DNA from: Cyanodermella asteris
Lineage: Eukaryota > Ascomycota > Lecanoromycetes > Ostropales > Stictidaceae
Assembly: GCA_900618795.1 (NCBI GenBank)
Contig: UYJD01000008.1
Coordinates: forward strand, 1,003,662-1,067,661
Reading direction: 5' to 3'
DNA length: 64,000 nucleotides
This document shows, piece after piece, positions 41,624 to 51,733 of this stretch. A program made the position numbers and the translations under genes. Each line of letters starts with the position of its first letter. Positions within the stretch are counted from its first letter, which is position 1. Under the pieces are notes generated by a model. That model saw nothing but the letters and a program-made list of their open reading frames with translations. It made no database searches and had not been told where the DNA came from.

Positions 41624-42271
41624 TCATTCTTCGCCAGTGTTGAAAGGGTTCTCAATCTGTCGCGAGCCATCGAGAGGAGATATGAGGACAATCAATGTTC
41701 CTCGAGCAACCAGAAGGCCGAGAGAGCGAGTCGACTCGTTGCCTTCCTCATCTGAATTGGGTTAGCGCTCTGACGGCTCAAGAGTGAATCAAGCCCTACC
41801 TCGCAGCTTCTCCTGAACATCGTCAAGAACAAGATTCATCAGCTGATCGAAGCCTTTGAGCTTGCCGGTCACTATCAACATAAGTTAGTCATCAATCATG
41901 TCCAATCGCGTTTGCCCACCAGGTCAAGGTCAGTCGATCAGCGTGAGTATTTCACGATTAAAGTTGGCGATAACGCCGTGCAATTTCATTGTACAAGATT
42001 CAAGTAACACATTTTCGTAGATGGAGCAGCTTGTTGCGGGGGTTTGATTTCACGAGAAGAAACAGAAAAGACTGTTCTCACCTTCCCTTCCACCGTTGAA
42101 CTTGACGCTGATATCCTTGTCCATGTATTTCTGGAGGTCGAGGATATTTTCCTTCTTGGGCCTGTCGGCCTGGGCTGCACCACCGTGAGCACCACCACGG
42201 GCGCCACCGCGGCCGCCTCTGTCGCCACGGTTGCCACCTCGTCCGCCACGGAATTGTCCTCGTTCTGACAT
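41624..42271 (-). CDS. LSM7: U6 snRNA-associated Sm-like protein LSm7
   Basis: Subunit of the LSm1-7 (cytoplasmic decapping) and LSm2-8 (U6 snRNP) rings. Three exons: 42271-42082, 41871-41800 and 41751-41624, with introns of 210 and 48 nt; 129 residues. Sm1 reads PKKENILDLQKYMDKDISVK and, across the first splice, FNGGRE-VTGKLKGFDQLMNL. The second exon continues VLDDVQEKLR. The third has the Sm2 motif RGTLIVLISPLDGSRQ and ends ENPFNTGEE. The N-terminal 32 residues are an RGG-type tail (FRGGRGGNRGDRGGRGGARG) not needed for the Sm fold. A perfect donor (CAG|GTAAGTAT at 42617) upstream suggests a 5'UTR intron with acceptor CTCTTAG ending at 42274. Confidence 0.94.
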
Positions 42272-43611
42272 GGCTAAGAGATGAATGGGTTACAAGAATA
42301 CCGACTGCGGTTCGTAGAAGGAAGGTAGGCTGGGCTTAGGTTAGCAGCGGACAGTCGAACTGCACAGGCTGTGGTGCGGAAAAGGTCAGCATGCAAGCCG
42401 CTGGTTGGTTGGCTGGCTGGCTGGCTTTCGTCGTCGGGAGCCAAAGCTGGGAGAAGCCGCACGGCGGACGGAGTTGCAGTGGCACACGGATGCAGTGCCA
42501 AGATTGGGCTCGATGGCCGCCTTCCTGTCAGCTGCATGGCAGCTTCCTCCGAGCCCGTCTGCCCCGGCGTCGCAGCTTCCCGGGATGGCAGCTCACTACC
42601 GGAATACCTATACTTACCTGCAGGCATACTAGTCGCAACTATTCTCTTCTTAGGTCGTTGGTGGCAGTGTCGGCATGGGCAGGCACGACCGGCACCGCCA
42701 CCTACCCACAAGCTTGCAGCTCAGATACACAAGCATGCTTCATGCTGCAGCTTTGGGCGCCTCAAGTTGCTGCCAATCCGAGTGAGCTCGGTGTCCATTG
42801 CATCTGCCGTGCCTTGCAAGGCGCGAGTGCAGGAGCCAATACGCGCACGGCCTCTGTGCCAATTGCTGCGACGGGGGAAACATGCAAGTATTGGCGCATC
42901 TAGGTAGTGAGGGACGCAACAATCTTCTTCTAAATATGTTGCGATATTCACTCCAGTAAACATTCTTGTATCTAGACATAGAAGCAGGTGATAATGTTGA
43001 TACATCTCGGAGCTGCCGGACAAGCAGCTGATAGGCCACGCCCAACGTGGATCCTGCCTTAGCGACGTGGCTATGGACGAACAACTGGGAGCCCAAACTC
43101 GGCTGTCCGTGGGCGATAATTGCTGCGCTTGTCTTTGGCGGTAACTTAGCTGCGGCAGCAAGTACCGGGAAGCCGGGCGACGCTCGACTGAAGCTAGCGT
43201 CTCCGCCTGGCCTTTACAGCTCTTTCCCCCGCCCGAGCCGGCACTGCCATCCTTCCTCCGTCGCGCCTGCCGCTCCGTTCTTTCTCGCCTCCTACACTTC
43301 ACCATCTACCTCGTCAATCCGCTGCTTGCTTCCAAACACCTCGTGCACGCCACCCACAGGCGCTGCTGCCAGCTGCCCGCTCCTCATCGCTTCCGTCGTC
43401 CCGCGACGCGAACAGGCGCGTCGCAGAGGCCAATCCTCTACGACCACTTATCCGTCCCGCCCGAACTCGAGCTGCCCGGCCTGAGACACATACGCCATCC
43501 CACACCACCACCACCACCGCTGCAGCATCGTGCTATTCGCTTGCATCCCGCCATCTGGCTTTACGCGACCACATTCAAGAGCTAGCGCATCTTCTTGAGG
43601 AGAGGGAAAAC
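42272..43611. promoter_or_regulatory. divergent promoter region, LSM7 / Zn2Cys6 gene
   Basis: 1.34 kb with a TGGC/TGGT microsatellite at 42402-42426 and a C-rich, CACCACCAC-containing leader just before 43612. Overlapping long frames here (170-194 codons on both strands) reflect high GC and absence of stops, and carry no motifs. Confidence 0.45.
42274..42617 (-). promoter_or_regulatory. candidate 5'UTR intron of LSM7
   Basis: Minus-strand CAG|GTAAGTAT is a perfect U1-complementary donor at 42617. GCTAACC, a branch-like site, lies near 42342, and CTCTTAG ends 2 nt before the LSM7 ATG. Length would be about 344 nt. Inferred from signals only. The same bases read on the plus strand look like the U1 snRNA 5' end, but no U1 stem-loop I follows. 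Confidence 0.45.
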
Positions 43612-45678
43612 ATGGACCAGGACTTCGGCGGTGACGCCGGAGGCGCGCCCACCGCCGACGGCCTGAAGCGCAAACGCAGCAACTCGCCTGAACGCCCTTC
43701 AATGTCTGCGCCGCCTGCAAAGCTATCGAAGACGCAGCCCGGCGCCCATGTCGACTTCCTCGCATCGCTCCCTGCCGAGGATCCACTCCAGCTGGTCGAC
43801 ATCGACGACTCGTTGCGCTTTATACAGCAGCATCTCGAGCAATACAGTGGTGCCATCGAAAGACACGAGTCACTGGCCGCCAATCTTGGCGCAAAACTTC
43901 AGGCTCCCAATACGATCAAACGTTTCGAACGCATGTTCATGCATCCTATGAAGATCCTTGCGAATCACGGGAAGGAAACGAACACCGTGACATGGCTGGA
44001 CATCGTGCGCTTCTACGAGGATAAGCCAAATCAGATGAAGTTGCACCCGAAAGATGGAGAGATGGTCTGTCAATTCTATACCAAGCAGTGCAGGGTCGAA
44101 ATCACCGAAGATGAGTATGAGTTTATCAAGAGCGGCCAGCCGCAGAAGATGTTACCGTCTGGCACTGTGCCAGCAGACGAAGAGAAAGAGCTGGGCACTA
44201 TCGAGTTCATGGAGCAAAAGATATCTCAGATCATCAAGCTCGCGGATTCGGTGTCCGGCCGAGGAAAGGCCTTGATGTCCCGACTTAAGGCGCGGAGAAA
44301 TGCGTTGGCCATGAAGCGAGAGGAGCAAGTGAATGGTATGCTCTCCGGCCAAGAGACACAATCCGACAAGCGATCGGCATCCCCGGTTGGCGGATTTACA
44401 GCCATCAACGCTGCGTCTCGAGACGTCAGCCTGAACGGGATCACGACGACGTCATCCATGAGCCGACCGCTTGTTTCACCAGTCGTTCGACAGGAGCTCT
44501 CGCAGATATTCGCAGGCAATCGTGACCGCCTCGCTATCACACACCCAGAGTATACTCGCTCACACAAGTCACGCACCAGGAATCCCGACACCGACTTTCC
44601 AGCCGCTACGACAGCAACAGCTCCCGCTGCACCGACAACTCCTGGTCTAGGTCCGTCAAATCATAGGCTGTCGCCTGCAGAGAAGGTAGACAACGACGGC
44701 CCGTACAAGGGTGAGATGCTAAACCGTATGGACAAGATGGCGAGATACACTATTGTTAAGCCGCCCTGTGATCGGTGTAGGCGTCTGCAGATGGACTGTC
44801 AAAAGAATCTGACTGCATGTCTCGGCTGCACGCGCAAGCATGCAAAGTGCAGTTGGAAGGACGTGACCGAGCAAGAATTGCGAGACAACCCAGCGCCGAC
44901 ACATGCTCACATAGACAGCGGGCGTCGCAGCAGCTTGACCGGTAGCGAAGACAATGGGCCCCCTCTGCCAGTGCGCGATGAAGAACTGCTTGGCGAGGAC
45001 GATTCCGAGGACGACTCGCCCGCCAATCCCGCCTCTGTGCCTCACAGGGACCAACTTGAAGGTCAGCATGATGCACAAGCCGGAACATTCTCGCCACCAA
45101 ACGGCCAGATTGCTACCCCGACAGTTCCCGTAGGGTCGGGGTCCAATGGTCCTGGAGGAACGGCAGTCCATGCTCCACCTTCAGCACCCATTTCGCCGCC
45201 AGGAGCAACTCCTGCGATCTATGACCTACAACGCGCAGTCCATACTACGAATCCGGCGCCGACAAATAACGGACTTGCATCAGGACCACCGTACGAGAGC
45301 TCTTCCACCAGCCCCGCCTTCTCGAGCAACTATCACAGTGCTGCAGAGCCCGACGTTACGAACAGCCTGAGCAAGTCTAGCAACCTGAATAGCATCAAGG
45401 TCGAACAAACAGCATCACAGCACAGCTCGAACAACAGTCAGACTTTGCCTCGACTCCCAGGCTTCCCGTCGATGCTGGGCGACCGTATCATCGACAACCC
45501 AGCGTTGCTTGGCACTGCGACTGGTGATAGACTTGCCCGAGATGCTCAAGATCAGATCAACCGGATGCAGCCGGAAAACGAGAACGCCTACAATGCGCAG
45601 CAACGCAGCTCGCACCAGGATGGCAGCGGAATGCATGGTCATCCGCCGGGCATGACCAATGGCATGGCGAAGGTATAG
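43612..45678 (+). CDS. Zn(II)2Cys6 protein with finger in mid-protein
   Basis: Probable nuclear regulator, 688 residues, intronless. The binuclear zinc cluster CDRCRRLQMDC...CLGCTRKHAKC starts at about residue 386, whereas most fungal regulators have it near the N-terminus. No fungal_trans middle domain is recognisable. The N-terminal part (residues 45-235) looks folded: DPLQLVDIDDSLRFIQQHLE, LGAKLQAPNTIKRFERMFMH, WLDIVRFYEDKPNQMKLHPK, and a helical EFMEQKISQIIKLADSVSGR. A bipartite-like basic segment (GLKRKRSNSPERP) near residue 17 may direct nuclear import. The C-terminal 250 residues are Pro/Ser/Asn-rich and disordered. I do not recognise the subfamily; a chromatin-complex component is as likely as a pathway-specific activator. 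Confidence 0.82.
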   Translation: MDQDFGGDAGGAPTADGLKRKRSNSPERPSMSAPPAKLSKTQPGAHVDFLASLPAEDPLQLVDIDDSLRFIQQHLEQYSGAIERHESLAANLGAKLQAPNTIKRFERMFMHPMKILANHGKETNTVTWLDIVRFYEDKPNQMKLHPKDGEMVCQFYTKQCRVEITEDEYEFIKSGQPQKMLPSGTVPADEEKELGTIEFMEQKISQIIKLADSVSGRGKALMSRLKARRNALAMKREEQVNGMLSGQETQSDKRSASPVGGFTAINAASRDVSLNGITTTSSMSRPLVSPVVRQELSQIFAGNRDRLAITHPEYTRSHKSRTRNPDTDFPAATTATAPAAPTTPGLGPSNHRLSPAEKVDNDGPYKGEMLNRMDKMARYTIVKPPCDRCRRLQMDCQKNLTACLGCTRKHAKCSWKDVTEQELRDNPAPTHAHIDSGRRSSLTGSEDNGPPLPVRDEELLGEDDSEDDSPANPASVPHRDQLEGQHDAQAGTFSPPNGQIATPTVPVGSGSNGPGGTAVHAPPSAPISPPGATPAIYDLQRAVHTTNPAPTNNGLASGPPYESSSTSPAFSSNYHSAAEPDVTNSLSKSSNLNSIKVEQTASQHSSNNSQTLPRLPGFPSMLGDRIIDNPALLGTATGDRLARDAQDQINRMQPENENAYNAQQRSSHQDGSGMHGHPPGMTNGMAKV

Positions 45679-46254
45679 GACCTCAGGCTTCGCCGACGGA
45701 GTTGAAAGGTCTGGGCTCTCCGGACCGACACAAAAGTCACAGCGCCGAGCAGAAAGGAATGGTCGAATCTGGCCGATTTTGGTGTTCTTTATCTTGGGCA
45801 CGGCTCCACCTAGGAGTTGAGAGCTCGAAACGCACTTGCTGTTTCTTGTCAGCATGCACCATGCGACTGTATGCTGTGAGATGGGTCAAAGTTCATTCTT
45901 AGCTTATGGAACGCAAGTGCCCATTCATCATTTCTGACTGTAAAATAGATGGCTGAATCATCAGCAGCCTGTTTTGACATTGAAGCCATTGTATAGTGCT
46001 CCCACATCTGGTGGCACTGGACAGATCAAAGGTGGAAAATGTGGAAGGTGATGAGACGAATAAGCAAAATTGAATTGACACCATTGCTTCCTCCAATTTA
46101 CTTCATGGAAAACACTGTAGGATTTGATGCTGAAGTATTTTGCGAGAGATGATCTAAATTCGATCATGAAGTCGTCAATAGAGGATGTCTATGGGTACCC
46201 CCATTTGTGTAAGTTATGGGATACGATACTTGGTTACCCGCCCCGAGCTGTGCA
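45679..46254. other. convergent intergenic region
   Basis: About 575 bases between two stop codons, AT-richer than its surroundings, as expected for two 3'UTRs. No gene is seen. Confidence 0.55.
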
Positions 46255-47871
46255 TCAGAAGAATCTCCAAACACTATCCGGACCCTTCGTACTCTTGAAC
46301 CGCCCATACCACCTACATAGTGGATACAAGATCAACAAGCCGATCAACCACATCGTCCAGAACACAATCCCATCCCCAACACCAATCGCCGGCTTACTGG
46401 GATCCTGCAAATCCGGTACGTCCGGCTGCTCCGTTCCAAAGAGTTTCTTCGCCACCGCGGCCAAAGTCCCATACAACGGCAAGTGCACCACGTAAAAGAA
46501 CAACGCGCACGTCCCAAACACCAGCAAACCTGGCAATTTTCTCGCGACCTTTTCTGGTAGTGCGCCAAAGCCGGCCAGCAGGGTGAAGTTCATGCCCATG
46601 CTGTAGAAGAAAAACGCGGGGCTAGGCGGGTACTTGACAACGTAGAAGAACGATCTGAAACTCGCCAGGTACTGATTTTGGCCGGGAGATAGCGCCTCGT
46701 GCTCGGGCATGTGTAGGCAATCCTCGGACAAGTTTCCGAACCGGAAAACTCTAGTGGCGGCGAAGAGGAGGAAGAAGAGAAGCCCTGCACACAGGGTGGT
46801 CAGAACGACGACGCGGGCCGAGCGGCCGGGGTTGGAGAGGATTAGTCGTGCGTAGAAAACGCCGAGAATGACAAAGGACAGCCAGGCTAGGGGTGGGAAT
46901 CCGGAGAGGACGTAGGTGGAACGAGTTTCATAGAACCAGAAATCGAACCAGGGCCCACGGCCAGAAGGTGAAGGTGTGGCGTCGATCCAAGACGCGAGTC
47001 CCGAATATGAGGGAAGGTCGTTTGGCGAGATCTGGGTTGACAATGAGGATGTGGAAGCGGCGCAGTGATCATTGGTTGGTGACATCCAGATGTTGAGCCA
47101 GATCGTGAGGGCCGTGAGGACGGCGAGGAAGAAGTTGTGAATGTGAAAGGAGATGGCTGAAGCGTAGGTGCTGTCTTGAGACGCAGCAGGCGACGGAGCG
47201 GATTCGTTGGGCAGCAATGGGCGGCGTTCGTCTGAAGTAGAATGGCTGACGATCGAGCTCGAATTGAGGAGTTGAGTGAGACCCTTTTCGGTAGTGTTGA
47301 TAGCCAGCCACAAGAGCCCGACAAGGAAGTAGTTCATAGCCAAAGCCAGCAGCACAATGTTCAAGATCATAAACCGCCTGATGATAATAATCCCAAGGAA
47401 TTCATTGACCAGCGTCAATACTAATCCTCGCACGAAGAAATGCCTGATCATCGCCAAATTCGACCACCCAAGCTTGGATCTCGAGCGGCCAAAGTACACA
47501 ATCCCCATGCCCATCAAAAACATGAAGCCGGGCGCACAGAGGTGCGTCAACGACCTCGCCGTCCAGCCGATGGGCGCGTTCCATTTGGTGACTATCTGAC
47601 CATCATTTTCGCCGAGCGTGCCTTGCCCATGGCCCCAGGCGCCGGATGTGACTGCTGCATGGTCGACGGCTTGCAGTATCATGAGAAGCCCGCGAAGAAG
47701 ATCTGGACCCAGGACTCTTGGTGCTTTTACGCCGCCGGCGGGCTTTTGCGGAGGTGACGAAGTGTGCCCATTGCTGCCCTGTGCCTCCTCTTGGTTGGAT
47801 ATGTCTTGTTGTCTGGAGAACTGTGTCTCTTGAATTTGAGAGTCGGGCTTTGAGATGGTGCCGTCCGCCAT
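46255..47871 (-). CDS. HGSNAT-like (DUF1624) multi-pass membrane acyltransferase
   Basis: Polytopic protein related to heparan-alpha-glucosaminide N-acetyltransferase-type (DUF1624/YeiB-like) acyltransferases; 538 residues, intronless. A 50-residue polar N-tail precedes VLGPDLLRGLLMILQAVDHA, the conserved D-x-x-R-G motif with the candidate catalytic His of the VDHA segment. Helices follow at LTHLCAPGFMFLMGMGIVYF, HFFVRGLVLTLVNEFLGIII and RRFMILNIVLLALAMNYFLV. A long lumenal/vacuolar loop (about 200-310) is Ser/Pro-rich. C-terminal helices end in FYVVHLPLYGTLAAVAK and TMWLIGLLILYPLCRWYGRF. Ascomycetes make no heparan sulphate, so the acceptor must differ. Position of the helices supports the family, but the function is open. 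Confidence 0.7.
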   Translation of the reverse strand: MADGTISKPDSQIQETQFSRQQDISNQEEAQGSNGHTSSPPQKPAGGVKAPRVLGPDLLRGLLMILQAVDHAAVTSGAWGHGQGTLGENDGQIVTKWNAPIGWTARSLTHLCAPGFMFLMGMGIVYFGRSRSKLGWSNLAMIRHFFVRGLVLTLVNEFLGIIIIRRFMILNIVLLALAMNYFLVGLLWLAINTTEKGLTQLLNSSSIVSHSTSDERRPLLPNESAPSPAASQDSTYASAISFHIHNFFLAVLTALTIWLNIWMSPTNDHCAASTSSLSTQISPNDLPSYSGLASWIDATPSPSGRGPWFDFWFYETRSTYVLSGFPPLAWLSFVILGVFYARLILSNPGRSARVVVLTTLCAGLLFFLLFAATRVFRFGNLSEDCLHMPEHEALSPGQNQYLASFRSFFYVVKYPPSPAFFFYSMGMNFTLLAGFGALPEKVARKLPGLLVFGTCALFFYVVHLPLYGTLAAVAKKLFGTEQPDVPDLQDPSKPAIGVGDGIVFWTMWLIGLLILYPLCRWYGRFKSTKGPDSVWRFF

Positions 47872-50800
47872 GGTAGGGAATCTGCTAACCGTCCGAGTAT
47901 CGCAACCGCCGTCCTTTCAGGCTCGAATCAGAGAAAGTTCAGGACCGGGAGGCTCTTGCGGAAATGTCAGCTGTCTGGTCAGTGATGCACGTCGTACAGT
48001 CCTCATAAGCAAGCAAATCAGCTTTGGAGTTGCAAAAGACAAGGCAAAAAGAGAACTCTGGACGAAGACGCGAGTGAAAGGTAAAATTGTGCTGAAAAGG
48101 CCGGGAAAGCGTAAATGTCTTTGTAAACAAATCGATTACGTCGGCGACGCTGCGCCCGAAGGCCGGAAACCGTCGTGGCAAGACAGAAGCTTTGCACGAC
48201 TTCTCGTGCCTGGTTTGTCATTTTCATTGGTGCCTGTCCCACAAAAACTAGCTTTGCTTGGAAATCTCACTTCCGAAACGCAGTCCGAGAGCCCGTTGAA
48301 GCCTTCACAAGCGGGGAGCAATTGCACCGATTTCAGTCCACCGTAAGCATGTGCATACCAACCAAGAAGACATGGGCGCGGGGCGCGTACGACCACCAGA
48401 GCTCAGTCACCAAGAGTCATTCTGAGCACAGGAACCCGGTAAGACGCATCTTGACCTTGAGACCGCTGTTAGCCGTTTGCTCGAGGACAAATCGGATGCT
48501 GGCGAGTTCACATCTGCCGCCAGCGTTGCTGCGCGACCAATTATTGGCCCCGGAGTCTCGGGGTCAACAACTTCTCTCGATAGAGATGTTGAGGCCATGT
48601 GAGTTCGCAGGAATTGTGCACGACGACGTTAGGAAGCGAGACGTCGCAAGACTTTATCAGAGTATGTTTAATTATGATCTTGCAGCGGCTTATCTCTGCG
48701 CGCTCCACTATTCGTCCAGCATGTAGCACACCATTCTTATTCTGTTTGACGAATGTTTCGCGCTGTCCGCCTACGCGTCTATTGTCTTAGACCTAAGGTT
48801 CACTCTTGCACATGCAGGACATCTGTTTGGACGGCGTCATCACTTCGCCCCATAGCAAACGGGGGAAATTTGTGAACCGTCGCTTCAACGATGTCTTATT
48901 ACGAGGCATGCGTGGTGCCCAGTCAAGCGTCGGATTGTTGGTTATGCGAAGCTGCCGGTTGGACAGGGTGGCCATTCGAGCCGATAAGAGACTGAAAGAC
49001 ACACAGCAAGATTCCGTTACGAACAAGCACAATCAGCTTCGAGACACGGCCCGCACAAGGCTGACGGAAAGTACTCGTCGCTGACGTCCCGTCCAGATTC
49101 ACAGTCAATGCGTCTGGCACTCGCTGATGATTGGCAATATTCCAAAGATTCGGATAAACTGCTGAGCTCTCTGAAAGTGATGAAGCTGGAATATCCACAA
49201 CCATCTGGTCACAGATGCCAGCAGTGCAACGGGACGATTGGTTCTTGTTGTGGTAATCAGCTCGACGACACATTGAAACTGCATACTGACACTTACATGA
49301 GTAACGCTGTGGAGGCTCACTCCAGCAAGCCTACGACTTGGCAGATTTTGAACCATCGACTATTCGCTCGAGGGCGGTGACATGACGTTTCGTTTATTAT
49401 TCACCTGGTGACAGAAACCGTCTTGTTGCGAATTCGTCAACGGCGGAGCGACAAGTTGCTGGTCATGATCGATAGTGCTCAACAATACCAATCAGGAATT
49501 GAACTCCGCGCACTGCTGGTTCGCAGGCTGAACACAATAATGCTTCCGCCAGGCCCGCTGCCGAGCTGCCCTTCTCAATCACCGAGCCTTATCAAACGGA
49601 GTTCAATCTGGTCAAGTCCATACGGCACGGGCGTGTTTCGTCGTCAGCAAGGACTTTGCCCGATCGGCGTGAGCGGAAATACCGGCAGAGCACACCTCAG
49701 AAAGCAATAGGACGCAACGTACCAACACATCCGACACAAATGCGATGCGTTCACTGGTCGTTACAAACGGGTGAAGCGCATCAATGAAACAATCTCTGGC
49801 CTCTCTGCGCTACGCTGCCGGAGCTGACTGACGCTCCCACTACCAAGGTTGCCCTAACGATGTGTGGTCAATGTGGGACTACGCGTCCCGCACCCTCGGG
49901 GAGCAGGTGAAGGCAAAAAGCTCGATCCGATTGATCCTGCGGAAGTCTGCGACGAAGATGCGGCAGCAATATTTGCATATCGTCGTCGACTAGCAAACAA
50001 TTACCAATGCAAGCTCGCTTCCCTCTTGCTAACCTTACACGCATGCTTCTGTCATGTGGTCGATAGGCGTAGAGCTTACAAAATGGAGTCATTGGAGTCC
50101 TCCGGATCCGTTGCAGACGGTCCTAGGGCTGATAGGTGAGTTCCAGCCTTGTCACCCTGTGCCATCTTCATCCTCGCACATCAAGGTGCTCAACCTGCCG
50201 ATCTCCCTTCACCGGAACCTTTGCCAAGGCACGAGCGGAACGACAATTGGGTCCGCGCGCATGGCGTCTTCAGACTATCAAAGCCCCGATTGTCATCATC
50301 CGTCAGCAAGCTTCGTTCACGTTTCCATCCCTTTCTGGAGCCTTTTCGCGCGTTATCTCTACCTTGCAAACTCAGATGTCATTGAGTTCACCCGATGCAA
50401 CAACGACAGCATCGGTGTCTGGACACCATTGGCAATGTTGATACCAGCCTAATCCATGTATATCAAAGTCTATGATGCAATTGAGTCCGCTCGCATCGAA
50501 GTCGGCCATCGAGGCTACTACTGAACTTGGAAATGAGCAGACAATCGCCTTCTTGTTTCTTCTCACTTTGGACAAGGCAGAATTTTTCAATAGCATCTCG
50601 AGATGCATTCTTTGCATACATGCCGCGCTGAAGTTTCCCAATACCGTTATCTATCAAACATAGGGGTTACTGTGCTTGCTGATCGTGAATCGCTTCAAGA
50701 CGCGGCGAGTCTCATCTTCGCCGGATGCCGCTCGTGGTATGTCGAGCTTTTTCGACCTTGACAAATGGTCGGCTCCTGGTCTGGCATTCCCAGAAATAGC

Positions 50801-51733
50801 TGCTTGACATCTTCGACCTCTTTGCTGAGATATGCATAGAACCACTGGGCATGATATACAGCGGTGACTGGTCAGCTCGCATATGAAGCTTGTACAGTGA
50901 TCTTGGTCTCTAATCTTCGTGCAGACACGAGGAAACTACTACCGTGGTTTCTACTTTACCACCACGATGGGTAGGAAGTAAGGAGTTGTCTTATCAGAAT
51001 TCTTTGCCGGGACCATGCTTCTCCCTATGCAGAAGAACTTGCGAAGGCTCGTATTGACTTTTGATCAGCCCCTCTGATCTTCTGGACCGGGATGATCAAG
51101 TGTACCTGCCGTTGGTTGCACGCGTAATGGAAAACATGATCAGCAGCATGTAATTGAGGCGTACTCATACACTTTACTGACCCACACACCGTACCAACCT
51201 TGCTCTGCAGAACGCAGAATCCAAAGTCAGCGAATTGCTGCGGCTTGAGGGTGTTTTCTTAACTGGCGAGGTGGTAACAGAAGCCCGAAAAAGGCAAGAT
51301 CACCGTGCCTCAGCGTGTACCGAACTCCGGTTTCGAACTTCGCCGCAGCCTCTACACACCTCAGGGCACTTTTCGACAAACCGAAACTTTGCCACTTGTC
51401 TGCTGTAATCATGAACCCATCTGCAGTCTTGCAAGATGTAACGGTAAGTCACCTATCCACGGTCGATGGCATCAACATCGCGGCTTTGTCGGTCAGCCTA
51501 CGGGCTACCAGTCGCCGAGATAGCACATAGGTTTGGCCTGATGGCGTCCTCATATTCGCCGACATATAAGTACTTTGCTTTTCTCTCTACATTCCGCTCC
51601 TCATCACATCCAAACCCTCTAAGCGACGCGGGCATCTTAGCTGCTCGAGATCAAAAACATCTTGTGAATTGAGCCAGTCAATCTTGCCAGTTGCTCCTCT
51701 GCTCCCGAGTTCTGCATTTGCTACACCTTCACG
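47872..51733. other. gene-poor region, 3.9 kb
   Basis: No gene can be supported firmly. A two-exon candidate at 50083-50441 is listed separately. Other frames (183 codons at 48175-48726; 100 codons at 49408-49710) are unlinked and overlapped. The last 200 bases before 51734 are CT-rich, as in a promoter. No transposon remnants were recognised. Confidence 0.5.
50083..50441 (+). CDS. possible small two-exon gene, 102 aa (weak)
   Basis: Candidate only. ATG at 50083 opens MESLESSGSVADGPRADR, then a strong donor (GATAG|GTGAGT at 50136) and a CATCAAG acceptor ending at 50185 give a 50-nt intron. The frame continues to a stop at 50439-50441 as CSTCRSPFTGTFAKARAERQ and KAPIVIIRQQASFTFPSLSG. Both exons are open in compatible phase and the intron has the length usual in this window. 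There is no family, signal peptide or membrane segment. No clear branch site was found, and chance is a fair explanation. It lies alone in a gene desert. Confidence 0.18.

Noticed and set aside
42609-42640. Plus-strand ATACTTACCTG, the U1 snRNA 5' end
   Set aside because: No U1 stem-loop I sequence (GATCAYGAAG) follows. The same bases are a perfect splice donor on the minus strand upstream of LSM7, which is the simpler reading.
42371-43305. Long frames of 170-194 codons on both strands between LSM7 and the zinc-cluster gene
   Set aside because: GC-rich sequence free of stops in several frames at once, including the TGGC microsatellite; no protein features.
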